Source: Fimbriimonadaceae bacterium
GTDB taxonomy: Bacteria > Armatimonadota > UBA10988
Direction: 5' to 3'
Length of the DNA stretch: 64,000 bases
Assembly: GCA_020850355.1 (NCBI GenBank)
Contig: JADZEX010000026.1
Span: forward strand, 72,110-136,109
In this document: positions 17,472 through 27,973 of the stretch, in pieces
How positions within the stretch are numbered: the first letter of the stretch is position 1
Layout: each line of letters starts with the position of its first letter
Made by a program: the position numbers and the translations under genes
The notes under the pieces: generated by a model
The model's database searches: none
Told to the model about the DNA's origin: nothing
Seen by the model: only the letters and a program-made list of their open reading frames with translations

Positions 17472-19385
17472 TTGCGACTGCTGATCGCCAACCCACCCTG
17501 GACCGGACCGACCGCCGGACAGCGCCTCGGCTGCGATCGGCCGGGGCCGCCGGCCGTGGCCGGCGCGGTGCCCTGGCCCGACGAACTGGCCTGCCTCGCC
17601 GCCAACCTGCGCCAGGCCGGCCACGAGGCGGCGCTGGTCGACGCCATCGCCACCGGGGAATCGGCCGCCGGCTTCCACCAGCGGCTGACCGAGCGGCCCT
17701 ACGACGCGGTGGTCCTGGCAACTCACCCGGCCAGCCTGGAGGCCGACCTGCCGCTGCTCGAGCGCAGCGCGGCCTTGCGCCCGACGCTGCTGGCCTGGTG
17801 CGGCCCACCCGACCAGGCCGGCGCGCTGACGGCGCTGGAGGGCCTCCGCGCGGTGGTCACTGGCGACCTGCTGACGGCGGTGCCCAGCGCCCTGCCGGCG
17901 CGGGAGCTGGTGGTGGTTGACGGTCCGCCGCTGGCCGACCTGGCGGCGCTGCCTCTGCCATACCGCGACTACACCGTCCACCGCTACCGCTACCCGTTGG
18001 CCGGCCAGCCGCCAGGACCGCAACTGCTGTTGCGTGCCGCCTACCGCGGTCGGCCCCGCCCGGCCGCGGCGCTGGCCGCCGAGATCGCGTTCTGTCGTCG
18101 GCAGTACCCGCGCCTGACGCAGGTCGTGCTGACCGACCCGCTGGCCAATGGCGGCACCGACTTCGCCGCCGTGGTGGAGGTCCTGGCCGCCTGTGGTCTG
18201 CCCTGGAGTGCCCGCCTGGCGCTCACCGGCGCCTGGCCCGCCACGCTCACGACGGCCGCCGCCCTCGAACTCAGCCTGCCTGGCGAGTTGGCGCACGAGG
18301 CCGTCGAGCGGCTGCAGGGCCTGGCAGAGGCCGGCGTTAGCCTGACCCTGCAGCCCAGCGCCGCGACCCCCGCGGGGCAGCTGGCCGCGCTGGCGAGCCA
18401 CCTCGGGGCGGTCGCCCGGCCGCCGTTGCCGCCACCGCCGACCTGGCCCGCCGCCGCCGATCGTGTGACGCGGCGCCAGGTGGCGCTGGCCGCCGCACCG
18501 GCGCGGCCGAAGCTCTATGTAGTTGGGCAGCACCTGCCGGTCTACATGCCGCCCTGGCTCTGCGCGGCGGCCGACGAGCTGGGCTACCGCAGCGTGGCGA
18601 TCGACCCGTTCGAGGAGCCGCGGGACGTCAAGCGGCTGCTGGCGACGAGCGCCGATGACATGATCCTGTTCGACCGCGGGCACGCCTTCCCGGTCGAACT
18701 GCTGCCGCGGATCGCCGGCCGGAAGGTGCTCTACTACCCCGACATTCTGCCCCAACGCGCCCACGGGGCGCCGTCGCTGACCTACGCGAAGTACCGCGAG
18801 TTCGTCGCCGCAGCGCCGCTCTTCGACGATGTGGTGCTGCACGATGGCCACGCGCTGGAGTTTCTCCTGGCGGCCGGTCACCGCAACCTGCGGGGCGTTG
18901 TGATGCTGCCTTACGACCCCTCGCGCCACCGCGACCTGGGGCTGCCGCGCGACATCGACTTGCTCTTCATCGGCATGATGTCGCCGCACCGCGAGGCCTG
19001 CCTGGCGCGACTGGAACAGGCCGGCGTGGCGGTGACCGTCTGCCAGGTCTGGGGCGACGAGTTCGTCAGGACCCTCAACCGCGCCAAGCTGGTGCTCAAT
19101 CTGCACAGCACCGAACAGGTCAATACCGAACTCCGCATCGTCGAGGCGCTGGCTTGCGGCGCGATGGTCTTGTCCGAGCCGACCACTCGGCCGTGGGTCT
19201 TCCAGCCTGGCGAGCATCTCGACCACTTCACCTTCGAGGACGCCGCCGCCAAGGTCGCCTGGTGGCTCAGCCACGACGCCGAGCGGCAGGCCGTCGTGGC
19301 CCGCGGCCGGGAGCTGATCGCCCGCGAGCACACCGCGCTGCGGTGCCTGCAGAAGATCCTGGCCCTGCTGCCGGAGAAGCCATGA
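17472..19385 (+). CDS. fusion: degenerate B12-binding/radical-SAM-like N-terminus + CgeB-like glycosyltransferase
   Basis: LRLLIANPPWTGP...LAANLRQAGHEAALVDAIATGE...PYDAVVLATHPAS resembles B12-binding radical SAM proteins but lacks CxxxCxxC; C-terminus HRDLGLPRDIDLLFIGMMSPHREACLARLEQAGV...LNLHSTEQVNTELRIVEALACGAMVLSEPTTRPWVF is CgeB/GT1-like. TTG start after GGGAG. Confidence 0.75.
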   Translation: MRLLIANPPWTGPTAGQRLGCDRPGPPAVAGAVPWPDELACLAANLRQAGHEAALVDAIATGESAAGFHQRLTERPYDAVVLATHPASLEADLPLLERSAALRPTLLAWCGPPDQAGALTALEGLRAVVTGDLLTAVPSALPARELVVVDGPPLADLAALPLPYRDYTVHRYRYPLAGQPPGPQLLLRAAYRGRPRPAAALAAEIAFCRRQYPRLTQVVLTDPLANGGTDFAAVVEVLAACGLPWSARLALTGAWPATLTTAAALELSLPGELAHEAVERLQGLAEAGVSLTLQPSAATPAGQLAALASHLGAVARPPLPPPPTWPAAADRVTRRQVALAAAPARPKLYVVGQHLPVYMPPWLCAAADELGYRSVAIDPFEEPRDVKRLLATSADDMILFDRGHAFPVELLPRIAGRKVLYYPDILPQRAHGAPSLTYAKYREFVAAAPLFDDVVLHDGHALEFLLAAGHRNLRGVVMLPYDPSRHRDLGLPRDIDLLFIGMMSPHREACLARLEQAGVAVTVCQVWGDEFVRTLNRAKLVLNLHSTEQVNTELRIVEALACGAMVLSEPTTRPWVFQPGEHLDHFTFEDAAAKVAWWLSHDAERQAVVARGRELIAREHTALRCLQKILALLPEKP

Positions 19386-20299
19386 ACGGCCTGCGGATCG
19401 GGCTCCAACTGCCGATCATCAACACCTACAGCGGCAACGTCTGGGGTGACGAGATCATGGCTGTCGGCCTGGCCGACGCCCTGCGCGGCGAGCCTGGAGT
19501 GGCCGAGGCGGAGGTCTACGACCTCGACACCATTCACGACCAGCTCGACCTGGTGATCAGCTTCTACGCCTGGCCCGAGACGCGGCTGGTGGCCGGGCCG
19601 CGGCAGGTCTGGTGGTACCAGGCCCCGCGCCTGCGCGCCGAGGCCGGGCCGGTGACGGACGCCGTCGGTCGCTACGAGGCGGTGCTGGTGGCCGGGCCGA
19701 ACCTCGGCCGCGAGGTCCTCGACGCCGGCGCGCGGAAGGTCCTGTTCGTGCCGATGTCGGCCAATCCCGAGATCTACCACCCTGTCGAGCCCCGCGCCGA
19801 ACTGGCGCACGACATTGTCTTCGTGGCCAACCACAACCGCACCCGGGAGGAAGTCGAACGCTACCTGCTGCCCCTGCTGCCACTGGGTCTGACCATCTAC
19901 GGCGCCGGCTGGGACCGCGAGCCGGAGCTCGCCGCGGCCGGCTGTCTGCGCGGCCGGATCCACCCCGCCGACGTCCCAGCGGTCTACAGCTCCAGCAAGC
20001 TGGTGCTCTCCTGCCACACCCCCTGGCACCGCCTCAACGACGTGCCGACCAGCCGGCTCTGGGAAGCTACCTGCTGCGGCGCTTGCGTGCTCAGCGACCG
20101 GCTGCCGACCGCCGAGAAGCTGTTCGGCGAGACCCTCGTCTTCAGCCAGGGCGGCGCCGAGCTGGCGGCCTTCGCCCAGGCGCTGTTGGCCGATGACGCC
20201 GGCCGCCAGGCCCTCGCCCACGCCGCCCGCGAGCGCGTCGAGGCGGGGCTGACCTTCCGCCACCACGCGCGGCGGATCCTGGACTTCCTGCGAGGCTGA
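19382..20299 (+). CDS. CgeB-like glycosyltransferase
   Basis: HDIVFVANHNRTREEVERYLLPLLPLGLTIYGAGWD...VPAVYSSSKLVLSCHTPWHRLNDVPTSRLWEATCCGACVLSDRLPTAEKLFGE; overlaps upstream gene by ATGA. Confidence 0.8.
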   Translation: MNGLRIGLQLPIINTYSGNVWGDEIMAVGLADALRGEPGVAEAEVYDLDTIHDQLDLVISFYAWPETRLVAGPRQVWWYQAPRLRAEAGPVTDAVGRYEAVLVAGPNLGREVLDAGARKVLFVPMSANPEIYHPVEPRAELAHDIVFVANHNRTREEVERYLLPLLPLGLTIYGAGWDREPELAAAGCLRGRIHPADVPAVYSSSKLVLSCHTPWHRLNDVPTSRLWEATCCGACVLSDRLPTAEKLFGETLVFSQGGAELAAFAQALLADDAGRQALAHAARERVEAGLTFRHHARRILDFLRG

Positions 20300-20306
20300 G
20301 GCCGCG

Positions 20307-20705
20307 CTACAGCTCCAGGTCGCCAACCCGGCTGACGGCGCCGCTGCTGCGGTCCAGCCGCAGAATCTCGTGGCTGCCGTCGGGCTGGCTGGCGATGAAG
20401 GTGGTCGTGCGGGCGTCGGAGTGCAGCGGGCTGAAGGTCACCGTGGCGCGCTGGCCTTTGACCTCCACCGGCGGCAGCTTCTCGACTTCGACTTTGACCG
20501 TCGGCAGGTTGTACCGGTCGACCTTCACCTCCACCGGTTTCTCGATCTCCATCGGCAGCGTGCGGCCGGCCTCGATCCGAAAGACGCTCGGCCAGTTGAC
20601 TTCCAGGCGGTCGGCTGCCCAGGCCACGGCCGGGCCGAGGAACTGGCCGATCACAAGGCCAGCGGCGAGGGCGAGGGCGGTCCGGCCGGAGGTGCGCCAG
20701 TCCAT
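20307..20705 (-). CDS. hypothetical secreted or membrane protein
   Basis: MDWRTSGRTALALAAGLVIGQFLGPAVAWAADRLEVNWPSVFRIEAGRTLPMEIEKPVEVKVDRYNLPTVKVEVEKLP. Confidence 0.6.
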   Translation of the reverse strand: MDWRTSGRTALALAAGLVIGQFLGPAVAWAADRLEVNWPSVFRIEAGRTLPMEIEKPVEVKVDRYNLPTVKVEVEKLPPVEVKGQRATVTFSPLHSDARTTTFIASQPDGSHEILRLDRSSGAVSRVGDLEL

Positions 20706-20774
20706 CGTGAGGTCTCCTGAGCCCAAGGACCCCGCGACTCGGCCCGGCGTTAACCTGCCGGCTTTGCGATGCCG

Positions 20775-21266
20775 TTACGGCGTGGCGCCGAGCTGGTGCA
20801 GCCAGGCCAGGGCAGCGATTTCGAGGGCCGGGGTGGAGTCGCTGTTGGTCCAGGTGAAGGGCCGCGCGCTGACCGCTGCCCAGTGCGACCGCACGCTCTC
20901 GGTCCGGCCGCCGCGGGCCAGGGCGAGGGCGTTGGCGGCAAGGTCGGGGTGGCGGACCACCTACTGCACGACGCAGCGCTGCGCGGCGGGCCAACTGACG
21001 CTGGTCTCGCGCGCGCCGTCGGGCAGGGCGTAGCTCCACTGCACGCGCGCGCCGCGCAGGGCCAGGGAGCCAGCGTAGACCAACTCGCCGAAGTGGGTGG
21101 CCGTCCGCCGGGGCGCGATGGCGTGGAACTTCAGGACCTTCTCAAGGTCCAGCGTGAAGGTGCTGTTGGCCGTCTGCCGCAGCCCCGTCGGCGGCGCCAC
21201 GGAGAGCGTCGCGAAGCGGCCCGGGGGACTGGCCAACAGGGCGACCGCGAGGCACAGGGTGAGCAT
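20775..21266 (-). pseudogene. small secreted hypothetical protein interrupted by an in-frame TAG (20961-20963)
   Basis: Two abutting same-frame ORFs (20961-21266 and 20775-20960) read as one protein: ...SVSWPAAQRCVVQ*VVRHPDLAANALALARGG... Confidence 0.5.
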
Positions 21267-21276
21267 CGGCGGCTCC

Positions 21277-22497
21277 TCAGTTGCGGCGGTGTTGCGGTGG
21301 GCGGCCGTCGGCGCTGCCCGGGAAGTCGGGCAATGGCTCGTAGTCCCGCAGCCACTGCAACAACTCGCCGGCGCGGGCGACGTAGTCGGCCGCCGACCAG
21401 ACGCCGTCTCGCAGCCACCGGCCCTCGTCGTCCACCTGCGCCAGCAGCTCGCGCATCCGGGGCGCCCGGGCGGCGGTGCGTTGGGCCCGCTCTTCGCGCG
21501 TTGGCGGCCGGTTGGCGTGCGCTGGCTGCCGCAGCCGGCGGCGCACCACGTCCAGCAGTTCGGCCGCGGTCGGGTCGAGTTGCAGCGCCGGCAGGGCAGC
21601 GCGCAGCGGCTCCAGCCAGCGCTCGCTCCCGCCGACCGCGTGCAGCGCCAGCAAGGCCTGGCAGGCAGCGCGGGTGGCCGCGGCGTCGGGCTCGCCGGTG
21701 GCCTCGAGCGTGGCGCCGGAGCGCCGACTCCAGCCGCCGTCGGCGCGCTGCGCCAGCAGCAGGAAGTCGCCGCCGCGCTCCGCGAGCGATGGATCGACCT
21801 GACCGCAGGTCAGCAACGCCGCGACCAGGTTGGCGGTGGCCAGGGCATCGGCCGGCTGCCTGTCGCCGGCCGCCAGCGGCCAGCGAGCCGGCCAGCCGCC
21901 GTGCCCGAGTTGGGTGGCGGCCAGGCAGCGCACCGCGGCCGCTGCGGCGGCCTGCAGGTCGGCGTCACCGGTGGCGGTCGCCGTCTGGCAGAGCAAGGCC
22001 ACCGGCGCGCTGCCGCCGGACGCCAGCCAGGCGCCATCGAGCCGCTGGCCCGCCGGCTCGCCGGCCAGGTAGGCGCGCCGGGTGTAGATCAGGTCCGCCC
22101 CAAAGTCGTGGGTCGGCAACCAGCCACCGGCGGCGGTCTGCGCCGCCGCCAGGCAGCGCGCCGCGCCGAGGGCGCCGGTCCGGTAAGGTTCCTCGCCGGC
22201 CAGCTCCCAGGCCTCCAGCAGGACCAGCCCGACCGCCGCGGTGCCGGCTGGTGCCACCGCCCGCGGCCCGAGCGGGCCGTCGGGTCCGCCGCGCTGGCCG
22301 TCGGACAGCCGCAGCGTCGCCGGCCAGCCGCCCTCGGTGGCCTGCTGCAAGACCCATGCGGTGACCCCGCGCAGCGCCTCGGCGACCTGCTCCGGCAGCG
22401 GATCGACCGCGGCTCGCAACGGGGCGGTCAGCAGCAGGACGCACCCGGCCGCGAGGCCGGACCACCAACGCCGTGGCCGGGTGCGTCGCGGCTGCAT
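21277..22497 (-). CDS. secreted alpha/alpha-barrel protein, pectic-acid-lyase-like or terpenoid-cyclase-toroid-like
   Basis: Signal peptide; repeated helical units with GGWPATLRLSDG, AAGGWLPTHDF, GHGGWPARWPL, DGGWSRRSG. ATG overlaps upstream TGA. Confidence 0.55.
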   Translation of the reverse strand: MQPRRTRPRRWWSGLAAGCVLLLTAPLRAAVDPLPEQVAEALRGVTAWVLQQATEGGWPATLRLSDGQRGGPDGPLGPRAVAPAGTAAVGLVLLEAWELAGEEPYRTGALGAARCLAAAQTAAGGWLPTHDFGADLIYTRRAYLAGEPAGQRLDGAWLASGGSAPVALLCQTATATGDADLQAAAAAAVRCLAATQLGHGGWPARWPLAAGDRQPADALATANLVAALLTCGQVDPSLAERGGDFLLLAQRADGGWSRRSGATLEATGEPDAAATRAACQALLALHAVGGSERWLEPLRAALPALQLDPTAAELLDVVRRRLRQPAHANRPPTREERAQRTAARAPRMRELLAQVDDEGRWLRDGVWSAADYVARAGELLQWLRDYEPLPDFPGSADGRPPQHRRN

Positions 22498-23801
22498 CAG
22501 GGCTTCAGGAACAGCTCAATCACCGGGTAGGTGACGTCCGGCTTGACCACCGGCAGCGTTAAGGTGAGCGTCTGCTTGTCGCCGCTTTCCCAGTGGCCCT
22601 GCCAGGCCTCGATCCCGCGCATCGGGACCTCGCTGGCGTCGTTCAGCAACTGCGCGTACTCGACCTTGTCCTTGAAGCCGTCCAGGTGGAGGTGCTTGTA
22701 GGGCCAGGCCAGCACGTGAACGTACATCCGGTGCGTGGTCGGGTTGTAGGTCAGCCGGCAGTCGGGCGGGGTGGGGAACTCCGCCGGGGCCTGGGTGCTG
22801 CCGTAGATCGAGCGGCCGTGGCGCTTCATCCACTCGCCCATCCCGGCCAGCCGGTCCAGCGCCCGGGCGTCGAACTCGCCGCGGCCCGTCGGGCCGACGT
22901 TGAGCAGCAGGTTGCCGCCCTTCGAGACGCAGTCGATCAGCGTCAGGATGAGCTGCTCGACGCTCCGCCAGGTGGCCTCATCGCGATGGTAGCCCCAGGA
23001 CCCGCTGAAGGTCTGGCAGGCTTCCCAGACCACCGGCACGCCGTTGACCCGCACCCACTCGCGCGGCTGGAACTGCTCGGGCGTCTTCATGTCCCAAGCC
23101 TCGTCACCGGGCAGGTCAAGGCGGTCGTTGACCAGAATCCCCGGCTGCAGGTCGCGGACCATCTTGAGCAGCGGTTCGCTCTGCCAGTCGGCGTGACCCT
23201 TGCCCGAGCCGTCAGGCTTCGGATAGCTGAAGTCGTACCACAGCACGTGGACCTTGCCGAACTGCGTCAGCAGCTCGCGGGTCTGGCCGTGCAGGTAGGC
23301 GGCGTACTGCCCCTGGTCGCGGCCGATGTTCATCGCTTCGCGGTCGGCGTGGGCGCGGTACGGGCCGATGTGCGGGTCCTGAATGTAGTGCGGGTGGTGC
23401 CAGTCGATCAGCGAGTGGTAGAACCCGACCTTGAGGTCCTGCTCGCGGAAGGCGTCCACCATCGGCCGCAGCAGATCGCGGCCGCAGGGGGTCTGGGTCG
23501 ACTTGTAGTCGGTCAGTGCGCTGTCCCAGAGGCAGAAGCCCTCGTGATGCTTGGTGGTGATCACGAAGTACTTCATCCCAGCCCCGGCGGCGGCGGCGGC
23601 CCAGGCGCGCGGATCGTAGAGGTCGGGATCGAAGCGCGTGAAGTACTTCGAGTCGTAGACCTCGTTGGTGATCTGCTCGTTGTGCTTGACCCATTCGTGC
23701 CGCGCGGGCAGCGCGTAGAGCCCCCAGTGGATGAACAGGCCAAAGCGGTCGTGGGCGAACCACGCGGTGTCACCGACCGTCGGGCGGGTGGTCAGACTCA
23801 T
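22497..23801 (-). CDS. alpha-L-fucosidase (GH29)
   Basis: WFAHDRFGLFIHWGLYALPARHEW, AGMKYFVITTKHHEGFCLWDSALTDY, VLWYDFSYP, GGNLLLNVGPTGRGEFD. Confidence 0.93.
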   Translation of the reverse strand: MSLTTRPTVGDTAWFAHDRFGLFIHWGLYALPARHEWVKHNEQITNEVYDSKYFTRFDPDLYDPRAWAAAAAGAGMKYFVITTKHHEGFCLWDSALTDYKSTQTPCGRDLLRPMVDAFREQDLKVGFYHSLIDWHHPHYIQDPHIGPYRAHADREAMNIGRDQGQYAAYLHGQTRELLTQFGKVHVLWYDFSYPKPDGSGKGHADWQSEPLLKMVRDLQPGILVNDRLDLPGDEAWDMKTPEQFQPREWVRVNGVPVVWEACQTFSGSWGYHRDEATWRSVEQLILTLIDCVSKGGNLLLNVGPTGRGEFDARALDRLAGMGEWMKRHGRSIYGSTQAPAEFPTPPDCRLTYNPTTHRMYVHVLAWPYKHLHLDGFKDKVEYAQLLNDASEVPMRGIEAWQGHWESGDKQTLTLTLPVVKPDVTYPVIELFLKP

Positions 23802-23856
23802 CGTGACGGCATCTCCCGGATGCCGCCCGATTCGCCGCCGGCCGGCGACTCCTGCC

Positions 23857-24489
23857 TCAGTGGGCCAACCCCGGCATCAGCACGACCAGCCCTTCGATGA
23901 TGAAGCGCACCGCCAGTGCCGCCAGCAGCAAGCCCTCCAGGCGGGTCGCGATGTTGATGCCAGTGTGGCCGAGGACCCGCCGGATGCGGTCCGCCGCCCG
24001 CAGCACCAGCAGCGTGGTGAGCGCCACCAGCAAGGCCACAAAGACCAGCCAGAGCCGGCCCTGCGGCGAGTTGAGGGTGTCGGCCTGGATGATCGCCGTC
24101 GAGATGGAGCCCGGCCCGACCAGCAGTGGCGTGCCCAACGGCACCGCGCCGACCTCGTCGCGCTCTTCGGCCTCACCAAGCTCCTCGGGAGTTTCGCGCG
24201 CCCGGCTGGGCTGGGCGTTGAGCATCGTGGTGGCAATCAGCAGCAGCATGATCCCGCCACCGACCTTGAAGTGCTGCACCTCGATCCCCATGAATGCCAG
24301 TACCGTCCGGCCGGCGAAGATCGAGACGACCAGCAAGGTCGCCACACTGAGCGCAGCGATCCGCGCGGTCCGCCGCCGCTGCGCCTCGCTGTCGCCGAGG
24401 GTCAGCGCCAAGAACGCCGGCAAGGCGCCCAGCGGGTTGACCACCACGAACAGCGCCACGAGAGCCCGCAAGTACTCACCCGACGGCAC
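23857..24489 (-). CDS. MarC family membrane protein
   Basis: VVNPLGALPAFLALT, GGGIMLLLIATTML, VPLGTPLLVGPGSISTAI. Confidence 0.9.
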   Translation of the reverse strand: MPSGEYLRALVALFVVVNPLGALPAFLALTLGDSEAQRRRTARIAALSVATLLVVSIFAGRTVLAFMGIEVQHFKVGGGIMLLLIATTMLNAQPSRARETPEELGEAEERDEVGAVPLGTPLLVGPGSISTAIIQADTLNSPQGRLWLVFVALLVALTTLLVLRAADRIRRVLGHTGINIATRLEGLLLAALAVRFIIEGLVVLMPGLAH

Positions 24490-24548
24490 GCCACGCCTCC
24501 CGAGTTGGTGCGACTATGATACACCGGCCGCGCCGCGGCGATGGCGGG

Positions 24549-25061
24549 TCAGTCGGACGCCGGCTCCGGGCGGGCGATGGCCGGCGGGAAGGGCGGCCCG
24601 TCTTTGGCCAGATCGGGCTCAAACAGCCGTGACAGCACCCGGCAGGCGGCGCGCACCTGCTCCCGCTCGGCGGCCGACATCCGCTCGATCCGGACGGCGA
24701 TCTCGTGGAGCACGGACTGGTCGACCGCCGCGATCAGGGCGTGGCCGGCGGGTGAGAGCGCGAGGCTGACCCGCCGCCGGTCGGCCGGGTCGGTGGCGCG
24801 AGCGACCAGGCCCCGGGCGACCAGTCCGTCGGCCAGCCGGCTGAGCGCCGGGCGTGACAGGCGCATCAGCTCGGCGGCCTCGGCGCCAGACGAATCAGGT
24901 TGGTCGCGCAGAGTCACCAGCAAGCGGAACTGCGGCAGCGAGACGCCCGACTGTTCGTGGTAGCGCAGTGCGACATGCACCACGGCCATCGTCGCGAAGT
25001 TGGCGTGCAACAACGCTCCAGCGAGGGCGACGGCATCCGGCTGGGGCGCAGGTTGGTCCAT
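24549..25061 (-). CDS. MarR family transcriptional regulator
   Basis: QFRLLVTLRDQPDSSGAEAAELMRLSRPALSRLADGLVARGLVARATDPADRRRVSLALSPAGHAL. Confidence 0.9.
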   Translation of the reverse strand: MDQPAPQPDAVALAGALLHANFATMAVVHVALRYHEQSGVSLPQFRLLVTLRDQPDSSGAEAAELMRLSRPALSRLADGLVARGLVARATDPADRRRVSLALSPAGHALIAAVDQSVLHEIAVRIERMSAAEREQVRAACRVLSRLFEPDLAKDGPPFPPAIARPEPASD

Positions 25062-25110
25062 CGGCGGCTCGCGGGTCAGCGTGCAGAGCATACCACACCG
25101 CCGCGGCCCT

Positions 25111-25131
25111 TGACCGCCGCGACCGCGGTCA
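25111..25131. promoter_or_regulatory. inverted repeat, candidate MarR operator
   Basis: TGACCGC-CGCGACC-GCGGTCA, perfect 7-bp arms, between a TTGACC (25110-25115) and TACGCT (25134-25139) and in the divergent marR intergenic region. Confidence 0.5.
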
Positions 25132-25145
25132 GCTACGCTCACGGC

Positions 25146-26126
25146 ATGTTCAGCGACGATCCGTTTCTGCAGGAGCTGGCCACCACCGCCAACCTGGGTT
25201 GGTGGACGTCTCAGAAGCTCCGCCGCCGCGAGGCTGATCCGTGGGTGATCGAGGCGCTGCTGGCGCGCCTCGCCCACGAGCAGGACGACGCCTCGCTCGC
25301 GACGCGCGTGCAGGCCCTGCAACTGCTGGCCGAGTACGTGGCACGGCAGCGGCTGGGCACGGAGTTGGCTCAACCTCGCAGCTTCGCGGCGCTGCTGGCC
25401 GAACTGGCGACGGAGCGCCGGTCCTGGCTGGCGCTGCAGGACGGCTACTTCGATCCGGCCCAGCACATCGCGCGGTATTACGAGCTGCTGCTGCCTGGCA
25501 GCGCCGCGGGGCGGCCGTTGCTGCGCGATCTGTTGGCGGAGCCCGCGCGGCTGCCGTCCAGCGCTGATCCCAGCGCGCAGCAAAGCTGGACGGCGGCCCG
25601 TGGCGTGGCGCTTCGCCTGCTTGAACCGCTGGCCGAGCCGACCGACGCGGCCTTGCTGCGGAGTCTTTGGGAGACGGACCTGCCCGCCGTCGCGGCGCCG
25701 GCGGCGGTGGTCTGGCACCGCGTGGCCGGTGCCGCGGTGCTGCCCGCCATCGCGGCGCGAGCCCTGGCACCGCACGGCCCGTCGCGACTGGCCGCCGACG
25801 ACTGGTACTACAGCCTGGCCCGGCTGGGCGAGGGGCTGCTGGAGCCTTGCCTGGAGGCCTTGCGGGCAGCGGAGTACGACACCCGGGCTTACGCCGTGCG
25901 GCTACTCTCGGCGCTGCGCGAACTGGCGGTCCCACGGCTCCGCGAGATCGCCCGCGACGACGCCGACTGGCGGGTGCGCAGCAACGCCGGCGAGGCGCTC
26001 ACCGCGATCTACCAGCAGCGCCTGGCGACCCCGGCGGCGGCCGTCGACGCGGCCGACCGCGGCCTGTCGCTGGCGGAGCCCGCCGGCGATGCGGAGCGGG
26101 GGTTGAGCCGGGCGGACGAGGGGTGA
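25146..26126 (+). CDS. HEAT-repeat-like helical protein
   Basis: Repeats such as LEPCLEALRAAEYDTRAYAVRLLSALRELAVPRLREIARDDADWRVRSNAGEALTAIY. Confidence 0.65.
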   Translation: MFSDDPFLQELATTANLGWWTSQKLRRREADPWVIEALLARLAHEQDDASLATRVQALQLLAEYVARQRLGTELAQPRSFAALLAELATERRSWLALQDGYFDPAQHIARYYELLLPGSAAGRPLLRDLLAEPARLPSSADPSAQQSWTAARGVALRLLEPLAEPTDAALLRSLWETDLPAVAAPAAVVWHRVAGAAVLPAIAARALAPHGPSRLAADDWYYSLARLGEGLLEPCLEALRAAEYDTRAYAVRLLSALRELAVPRLREIARDDADWRVRSNAGEALTAIYQQRLATPAAAVDAADRGLSLAEPAGDAERGLSRADEG

Positions 26127-26143
26127 GGGGGGCCGGGGGACGC

Positions 26144-26206
26144 GTCCGATCGGTCGGATCGGTCGGATCAGTCGGATCAGTCGGATCAGTCGGATCAGTC
26201 GGATCA
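26144..26206. repeat. 9-bp tandem repeat, 7 copies of (GTCGGATCA)-type units
   Basis: gtccgatcg gtcggatcg gtcggatca x5 read directly. Confidence 0.95.
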
Positions 26207-26865
26207 GGAGATCGGTCGGTCCAGCAGGTCCAGCAGCTCCTGCGGTGCGTGGATCACTCGTTCGGCGCCGGCAGTGTGCAGTTCGGCGACAGGGCGGAAG
26301 CCCCAGGCCGCGCCGATGGCGCGCATCCCGGCGCGGCGGGCGCAGTGCATGTCGGGGGCGCTGTCACCCAGGTAGAGCACCTCACCCGGCGCCACGCCCA
26401 GCGCGGCGGCGACCGCCAGGGCGCCGGCCGGGTCGGGCTTCACCGGCGTGTCGGGCCGGGCGCCGCGGACCACCGCGAAGGGCCACGGGGCCAGCAGCTC
26501 GGCGACCAGCCGTTGCGTGAACGGGTCCGGCTTGTTGGAGAACACCGCCAGCGGCAGGCCCCGGGCGAGCAGCTCCTCGAGCAGGGCGGCGATGCCGGGG
26601 TAGGGGCGACTGCGGGCAGCGTAACGTCGCCCGTACTCGGCCTCCATCGCCGCGATCAGCGCCGCGGTTCGCGCGCTGCTCACCGCGTCCGCCGGCAGCA
26701 CTCGCCGGGCCAGCGCATGGATGCCGTCGCCGACGAACAGTCGGTAGGCGTCGACCGGGTGCCCTGCGAATCCCAGGCCGGCCAGCGCGACGTTCATGCT
26801 GTCGGCAAGGTCCTGCAGGGTGTCGAGCAGCGTCCCATCGAGGTCGAACAGCACCGCGGCGACGG

Positions 26866-26869
<4 letters not shown>
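26204..26869 (-). CDS. HAD-superfamily phosphatase, phosphoglycolate-phosphatase-like
   Basis: VLFDLDGTLLDT, FSNKPDPFTQ, VKPDPAGALAVAAALGVAPGEVLYLGDSAPDM. Confidence 0.88.
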
Positions 26870-27885
<1,016 letters not shown>

Positions 27886-27973
27886 CCCGTCCTCCGCTGA
27901 CGGGTTTGGCGGCGACGGCTGCCAATCCTCCCCGCCGCGGTCACGCTAAGCGCTGGTGACACCGGAGGCGGCG

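Noticed and set aside
26144-26206. Possible CRISPR array
   Set aside because: Units are 9 bp with no unique spacers; this is a simple tandem repeat.
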